Origin: Sacculina carcini
Lineage: Eukaryota; Arthropoda; Thecostraca; Sacculinidae
Assembly: GCA_916048095.2 (NCBI GenBank)
Contig: OU696577.1
Coordinates: 9,116,940-9,180,939 of the forward strand
Length of the DNA stretch: 64,000 nucleotides
Direction of reading: 5' to 3'
This document shows positions 59,408 to 64,000 of this stretch, piece after piece. The notes beneath the pieces were generated by a model that did no database searches, was not told the DNA's origin, and saw only the letters and a program-made list of their open reading frames with translations. The position numbers and the translations under genes were made by a program. How positions within the stretch are numbered: the stretch's first letter is position 1; the number at the start of each line of letters is the position of its first letter.

Positions 59408-60086
59408 GTACACTACACTCTTTTCTTTTTTAATTCATATTCTATTTCTCTTATGAATTGAATACAAATTTAATAGTATGAATTGTTCCGCACGACGGGC
59501 GGGTTTACTTGCAAGAATTTCATTGTTTGTTACGTGTTTGTGTTCTGAATTATTCCGCACGACGGGCAGGTTCATATATGAGGCGGATCGAGGGATATTT
59601 TGTCCAAATTAAAATGAAAATATTCATATTTAGACGTTTCTATTGGTTAGCATATTTACAGGTTAAATTTTTGACTTTTAAATTTGTATTCATTTTATTT
59701 TATAGATTGAATATGAATTTCATGTATCATTGTATGCTTGAATATGAGGCTAAAATAACTGCGCGGGCTCAATGATATAGATCAGTGGTTTCAAACGTAA
59801 AATAAGCGATGGATCATTTTTATTAAATAAATATGTCCCACAGACAGCAACTATAGACAATAAAACGTTCAATTTCACCGTGTAGAATGCATTCTTATAC
59901 AAAACTAACGGATTTGTCTTCAAGATCCAGAACGGATCGACACGATCCACAACGGGCGGGTTTATATGCTAGACATTTAGGTTAGGTTACGTCAAGAAAT
60001 GATCACTAACTAGGGGTTGAGTTTGTGTCGGGTTGAGTTTGTGTGTGAGGTACTAGACAATAAAATCATTATAACTTATTGCTATA
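59408..60086 (+). repeat. Third copy of the inverted-repeat arm, cut by the BEL LTR
   Basis: Matches 55205-55925 with deletions (cores at 59485, 59550, 59948). It ends at TTATTGCTATATG, where the other copies continue TATCTTCTGGTCCC; the BEL LTR starts there. Confidence 0.8.
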
Positions 60087-60633
60087 TGTGCCCCTTGTGC
60101 GTTGAATAAAAAACACCAGACTTGGTACACAACTTGGTATTGTTTCGTGATCGTTCTTGTTGTTGTTGTTGTTGTTGGTCCGAACTGAAATTGAACAAAA
60201 GGTGGAACCTCGATTAAACCTAGACAAACCTCAAATTAAACCCATATTAGTAAATATCCACAAACGAGACAAATCACATAACAAACGAGACAAATCATAT
60301 AACAAACGAGACAAATCAAACACATAAAATCAGACAACTCACGATTTCTGGCGTTCTCTAGGATGTCAATATCCCACAAATTCTCTAGGATCTCCAATAT
60401 CTCACGAATTCTCTAGGATCTCCAATATCTCACAAATTCTCTAAGGTACAACTCTCAGGTGTTAGCTCTCCACGGTTCAAACAGTGAAAAGGAAATACGC
60501 CAAGCGGCGCTGCCGTTGTTGTATACAATATCAACGTTGCAACAATGCCGTTGGTATATATGAACAAACAAAACAACGTACAGCTAAATTCTAACGAAAA
60601 TTAAGATGATAAATAATTTCTGTGGGTGTAACA
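60087..60633 (-). repeat. 3' LTR of the BEL/Pao element
   Basis: In minus sense starts TGTTACACCCACAG (60633) and ends CAAGGGGCACA (60087). The right edge at 60087 is supported by comparison with uninterrupted repeat copies at 55918 and 57205. It contains a TTG trinucleotide run and repeated phrases (AATTCTCTAGGATCTCCAAT, 60380-60430). The 5' LTR is outside the window. Confidence 0.65.
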
Positions 60634-61445
60634 CCCCGCCCGCCGTGCGAACAGCACTTCCATTATCGTTACACCCTTAGGTTTCGATGCAACTCACGGA
60701 TATATAAACGAACAATACAAAATACACTAGCAAACCCAACCAAAGCATAGTACACTCGTGTAGTGTACCGAGAAGAACGAGCAATATCAATGCACAACAT
60801 TTCCCGCGAACAAGATTAAACGACCATCACAGGACAAACGAACATTACGGACATACTGAGTATACACTCAAAACACTCAAAACAAATAATGACAAAGTGA
60901 AACAAACATCGACCAATTAACTGATTGATATACAGAAAACATTCAATGAACATTCAGCATATGCACATGTTCACTGAGCGCAGTATCAAGTTGACAAATT
61001 GGCATGATAGTTCATACATTGTATAACATGCGCGCGCAAACACAAACACGAAGTTCAACACACGTCGATTAGTGAATGAAACAATACGACGACAAACGAA
61101 TATAGCCACCTATCGGCATAAACCTTCTCAGCAGTCGACTATAGATGGCGCTAGTTAATCACACACAATTCGACCATCCAAATTACATCATACATGCAAG
61201 CACCAGATATCAGCATGCTTACAAAACAATCATACAATACAGGTAGGCGCGCATACATGAACATATATTCATATGAAAAGCACGCAGGCGACACGCCTCA
61301 CAGTTTCGACCACCGACCAATCAATTGGAATCGGACAATACAACACAGGTTAAAATTCAGGCAGGCAATAACGATGAATGACGCTAGCGCACAGACAAAT
61401 GTACATAAACTCATACAACACAGTGGTATCAATGGGAAATCATAT
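60634..61445 (-). other. BEL element 3' spacer and polypurine tract
   Basis: Between the pol stop and the LTR. CCCCGCCCGCCG at 60634-60645 (minus: CGGCGGGCGGGG) is the candidate polypurine tract. No coding. Confidence 0.5.
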
Positions 61446-61545
61446 TCATACAGCACCTTCTAATATACACAATTTCGTAATTGGCCTCCGATAAGTACCC
61501 GCAGCTGTCCTCACCATAACAGATCGAACCAAGTCATCCGCAATT
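61446..61545 (-). pseudogene. BEL pol C-terminal remnant (DUF5641-like)
   Basis: Minus strand, ends with TGA at 61446-61448. Encodes DLVRSVMVRTAAGTYRRPIT followed by KLCILEGAV, the pattern VRxVxVRTxxGxxxRPIxKL that closes BEL/Pao polyproteins. It abuts RT sequence at about 61540 in a different frame, so RNase H and integrase have been deleted. Confidence 0.65.
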
Positions 61546-61855
61546 CTACAATTGAGCTGCTGGTATCGTTCCCTTGGAACCATAAAAACCTGAAAACATC
61601 TCTATCTTAAACTGGTACTTTCACCTGGTGAAACATCGCCTCTATATCAGCAGTGAATGCTACCGCTCCTTCACGAAAACGCAGTAGCACACCTATGAGT
61701 GTATTCGCCAAATCAGGACCTTGGTGCACATAATAATTCAAAGAACATCTACCGAACGCCGCAGCGCAATCGAAAACAATTCTGACTTCAACAGGTTTCC
61801 TCGGATTGATGACAGCATGATGTGGCAGGTACCACACCTTCCCAATCATCTCTGC
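61540..61855 (-). pseudogene. BEL reverse transcriptase fragment
   Basis: [48 protein letters not shown] and [12 protein letters not shown] are the BEL RT blocks up to motif A. A TAA at 61607-61609 follows VKVPV, but RT homology continues directly after it (DRDVFRFLWFQGND ... IVELRM). A frameshift near 61845 separates it from the upstream pol frame. Confidence 0.8.
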
Positions 61856-63314
61856 TCAGTTCCAACTCAGGTACTCGTTCGGCATATTCCTTTTCAATAA
61901 TCTTATCTATTTCATCGGTATACTTGAGTTTCATGTCGTTGTCCTTTTCTAAACGTTTCCCCAAAGATATCAAACGCATTTCGGTTAAAGCACGGTTGTT
62001 GGGTAGCGACGGTGATTCGGATTTGAATGGAATCTTGATACTATAATGACCATCATCAATCATACTGGAGCTTTCCCACATCTGCAAAACCTTTCTGTTG
62101 TTCACCGATAACCCAACGGATTCTGTCGCGGACCCTTCAAGATCCCATAAAATGGTCATATCTCTATTGAGCGGCATATTTCGTACGAAATATGAGGATC
62201 TACGAAGTGGAAATGAATACTCGACCGGTCCATTCACCGCGCAGCCCAATGTGGTGTGAATAGCGAATGGTTCTCCTGGTTCGCCTACCCTGGTCTCCTT
62301 AGGTATAAATAGATCAGAGCAATCCTGACCAATGAGCAATTCAACATACCCAACCTGGACCTCTGGAAGCTCAATGTCTCTTATATGTGACCATTTCTTC
62401 ACATCGAACCTAGTGGCCAACCCTGACAAATCTATATTGAGTGTTGGACGCACCGTCACCTGTGGAATATTGTAACTATCCATGGTATCGTGAACATCGG
62501 TAATAGACAATGAAGTGACCATGACATCGAGCGAAACGTTTGATTCAGCAATCGTTGTGAGCTCTATACGATGGCTAGAGCCCGATGCTCCCAGCCTCTC
62601 ACACAAACTCTCACTGCAATATGTGGAATTTGAGCCTGAGTCTAGCAGAGCATACGTATCAATGTATCTTAACGAACCACCACATCTGACTCTGACAGGA
62701 ACAATCGGCAGAGCTAACTTCATATTCTGACTAGATGCGAAATGACTAGACCTAGTTGACACTTTCGGAATAGTTTCAAGTTGAGACTGCTCAGTATTCT
62801 TTGTTGGCAAGTGTAGATATTGACTATGAGCTTTACCACAGCCATCTACAGGACATGAGAAATCCTTTGAACAGCTCTCGCCCTTGTGGCCGTACGAAAA
62901 ACAGATCGAACAAAGTCCCTTCGATTTCACTACATTCCATCTCTCTTTAATCGACATATTCTTGAAGCGTGTACATTTCAGAATGTAGTGCTGCTGATCA
63001 CAACATGTACATTTGCTGGAATCTCTATCGAAATGCAGTACAAAGGCGTGTGCTCCACCGCATTTGCTACACTTGTCATTGGATTTGCACTCTTTAGCGT
63101 AGTGCCCGCTCTTCAGACATATCATACACAGGTTTATATTTCGAATCAAAGTATGACACTTAGTTACATCAGTTTCCAACAACAGTGTACACCTTTTGGT
63201 CGAATGAGCCCCATTACAAATGTTGCACTTACTCTCATCTTTGCTATCAGCTTGTGTGTACCAGCTCACGCGACTTCTCTCTGACCTCTCTCTGGTTCTC
63301 TCTGACCGGCTCAC
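61846..63314 (-). pseudogene. BEL pol N-terminal part: zinc knuckles and aspartic protease
   Basis: About 490 residues. First a run of Cys/His knuckles (CNICNGAHSTKRC, CMICLKSGHYAKEC, CSKCGGAH, CTCCDQQHYILKC, CSICFSYGHKGESC), then a DUF1758-type aspartic protease with ALLDSGSNSTYCSESLC (DSG instead of DTG, usual for the family), LLIGQDCSDLF, and the linker to RT ending in [11 protein letters not shown]. Frameshifts bound it on both sides (about 63250-63310 and about 61845). Confidence 0.85.
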
Positions 63315-63820
63315 GTCTGATTTTCTCTGACTTGCCGTTTAGGTCCCTGATTTTGACAGCCTGCAACGAAGTTATCGGATCACAAGCAAGTCGGACTTCT
63401 GTCTGCAAGAACTCACAAAACTGGTGAAAGGAGGGATACATGTGACCCTTTTGTGAATTTTGGGAAGAGATTCGCCAATCATCTACCACCACTGCCCACT
63501 TCTGAACAATGTTATGAGGAAGCTTTCGCAGTAATCGCTGGTTCTCTCGGGGGTCATCTAGATACCGCAGCGCCGGTACGGCAAATGATAGACTGAGGCA
63601 GTACTGTAAAAAATCGGAAAATTTGGCCAGCGCCTTGCCATCATGGGCCGCTACAGCAGGCCACTGATATAGTTTGTTCCTTAGAATATTGAAAGTGGTG
63701 AGTTGGTCCCCATACCTGTCCTGGAGAATCGCCTTGGCCCTCCTATAAAAATCTCCTGTTCTCACCGAAAGAAACCCTTTAACGGCGTCCAGGGCTTCAC
63801 CAGAGGTATATCTCCTAAAA
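63247..63820 (-). pseudogene. BEL gag (DUF1759-like), second frame
   Basis: Encodes SGEALDAVKGF, RTGDFYRRAKAILQDRYG, LRYLDDPRENQRLLRKLP and a Glu/Arg-rich end REPVRENQREVREKSRE. Matches the DUF1759 capsid region of BEL elements. Its frame opens at about 63820 and runs out at 63247, overlapping the next frame. Confidence 0.75.
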
Positions 63821-64000
63821 AATAATGAAAACAGTCACATTCCGGGACGCGGGATTCTACAAAGGTCTCAAACGATTGCATCCAAATGACAAATTGGAGA
63901 GGATCTCCACTGAAAACATCTGGTTCTTGAGGAGGCAGTCTAGTCTTGCTGTGCTTGTCTGTCAGCAGATCAGCCAGCCTATCCAAGACCGAGGCTACTG
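63762..64000 (-). pseudogene. BEL gag, first frame (partial at window edge)
   Basis: MDRLADLLTDKHSKTRLPP, EPDVFSGDPLQFVIWMQSFE, then FHYFLGDI. The homology shifts frame at the A6 run on plus near 63815-63822, a likely one-base indel. The gene begins beyond the window. Confidence 0.7.

Larger units (their letters stand above)
60087..64000 (-). mobile_element. BEL/Pao retrotransposon, decayed and internally deleted (partial)
   Basis: Minus strand, 5' end beyond the window. Gag, zinc knuckles, aspartic protease and the start of RT are followed by a deletion that joins RT to the very end of pol, then a spacer and one LTR. Several frameshifts and a stop make it non-functional. Confidence 0.85.

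Overview
This is a eukaryotic (metazoan, invertebrate) nuclear window. Genes are split by long introns, canonical GT/AG splice signals are visible, and most of the sequence is transposable elements, microsatellites and dispersed AT-rich repeats. Host genes are an extracellular/membrane set (tetraspanin, WAP-type cysteine-rich protein, SVWC-like secreted protein). The phylum cannot be fixed from the sequence; the mix of L2/CR1-like LINEs, BEL/Pao, Ty3-like LTR elements, hAT and mariner elements fits a protostome.

Layout. 0.3-0.6 kb: first exon of a secreted cysteine-rich protein (minus). 0.6-3.9 kb: TG microsatellites, a 5'-truncated LINE and a MITE. 3.9-9 kb: two head-to-tail LINE-derived copies sharing a 5' module; the first carries a 1.9-kb perfect (CA)n tract, the second a truncated reverse transcriptase. 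9.1-13.27 kb: an apparently complete L2/CR1-like LINE whose ORF1 and ORF2 lie in one frame separated by a single TGA in the context TGACTAG. 13.7-37.5 kb: a four-exon tetraspanin gene (plus), all introns phase 0; intron 2 holds a heptamer minisatellite split by a hAT element with a perfect 8-bp target duplication, and the 18.5-kb intron 3 is filled with a GC-core repeat family, tandem 1.09-kb and 1.54-kb units, and large inverted repeats. 38.2-38.8 kb: last exon of a WAP-type secreted protein (minus), convergent with the tetraspanin. 39-45.6 kb: minisatellites, a second MITE copy, a hAT element with a mariner inside it, and a possible orphan transmembrane exon. 45.6-54.5 kb: two copies of an unclassified element with a palindromic 24-bp minisatellite, and between them a full-length Ty3-like LTR retrotransposon (443-bp LTRs, gag, pol in the -1 frame with an in-phase GGGAAAC slippery site) and an orphan terminal exon. 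54.7-60.1 kb: large inverted repeats around a transposase fragment. 60.1-64 kb: a decayed BEL/Pao element on the minus strand, open at the window edge.

The few host exons are GC-rich islands, and most of their 3' splice sites sit directly behind (TG)n tracts rather than a classical pyrimidine tract. The strongest items for follow-up are the LINE stop-codon readthrough site, the LTR-element frameshift with almost no leader, the UG-tract splice acceptors, and the alternating A/B GC-core repeat family.
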